DNA from: RGIG4608 sp045635885
GTDB lineage: Bacteria > Bacillota > Clostridia > Oscillospirales > CAG-272
Assembly (NCBI GenBank): GCA_045635885.1
Contig: JAZTWO010000071.1
Location: forward strand, 1 to 31,760
Reading direction: 5' to 3'
DNA length: 31,760 bases
Positions 31,667-31,760 of the stretch are shown here, in pieces (within the stretch, counting starts at the first letter, position 1; every line of letters starts with the position of its first letter). The translations under genes and the position numbers were made by a program. The notes below the pieces were generated by a model. That model made no database searches. It saw only the letters and a program-made list of their open reading frames with translations, and was not told where the DNA came from.

Positions 31667-31760
31667 TTTCTAAAATTTACTTTGCTAAACTATAGCCGTT
31701 TGATAGTGATATGGCTACATACCCAGTAGCAAATCACAGATTTTCGAATGTATGAGAAAA
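31667..31760. repeat. Terminal direct repeat, right copy
   Basis: Identical over all 94 bases to positions 1-94. It lies in the middle of the inverted-repeat element whose two halves are found at the two ends of the window. Confidence 0.95.

Noticed and set aside
1..31760. The window as a complete plasmid or phage
   Set aside because: No replication, partition, mobilisation, integrase or structural phage genes, and the gene content is metabolic; the terminal identity is better explained by a repeat element.

Overview
The window looks like chromosomal DNA from an anaerobic, low-to-moderate-GC Gram-positive bacterium, most likely an uncultured gut-type clostridium. The reasons are strong AGGAGG ribosome binding sites, TTGACA/TATAAT promoters with 17-base spacers, an Rnf-type complex next to NfnAB, oligoendopeptidase F, an iron-dependent alcohol dehydrogenase, lipoprotein signal peptides with threonine-rich linkers, and a lipid-anchored pectinesterase. 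No rRNA, tRNA, CRISPR, phage or plasmid replication genes were seen. The first and last 94 bases are identical and lie inside an inverted-repeat element, so the sequence closes on itself. A dispersed repeat is a likelier cause than a real 31.7-kb circle.

Layout: 1-321 half of a repeat element; 322-1917 FAD-dependent oxidoreductase (-); 2113-3882 secreted M3-like metallopeptidase (+); 3933-6696 operon (-) of a ZIP metal transporter, a YitT-like/hydrolase fusion and a Cys-rich flavoprotein; 7067-8863 PepF (+); 9046-9417 membrane-tethered XRE regulator; 9451-9739 MITE-like element; 9806-10222 Nudix hydrolase; 10219-10572 broken REP-associated transposase with its palindrome; 10623-20893 a large redox locus (-); 21307-21924 uridine kinase (-); 22027-23244 alcohol dehydrogenase (-); 23655-28349 a 1564-residue pectinesterase lipoprotein (+); 28407-29768 uracil permease (-) behind an attenuator; 30240-31391 SPFH protein plus a DUF6440-like protein (+); then the other half of the repeat element.

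The centrepiece is the redox locus. In transcription order (minus strand) it encodes a tandem-repeat extracytoplasmic protein with FMN_bind-like features, ApbE, RnfC, RnfD, a double-length RnfG, RnfE, RnfA, a NusG-domain-II protein, a Gx-family membrane protein, and NfnA and NfnB. There is no RnfB. Compared from memory with E. coli RsxA and RsxE, all four cysteines that bind the intramembrane [2Fe-2S] cluster are Gly, Gly, Gly and Ala. RnfC keeps its NADH/FMN and ferredoxin-like motifs, RnfD keeps its SGAT flavinylation motif, and RnfG has two candidate FMN sites. The simplest reading is that the ferredoxin entry route is gone. An NADH -> RnfC -> RnfD -> RnfG -> outer flavoprotein route would remain, sending electrons to the cell exterior. 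This is inference, but two independent losses agree with each other and with the neighbouring genes.

Regulation is readable at several places. The uracil permease has a promoter, a 26-codon leader ORF, a pyrimidine-rich stretch and a terminator arranged like the E. coli pyrBI attenuator. The alcohol dehydrogenase and uridine kinase promoters each carry a TTGTTA-N6-TCACAA palindrome, resembling a Rex site, placed exactly over the -10. A separate promoter lies in front of gx-nfnAB.
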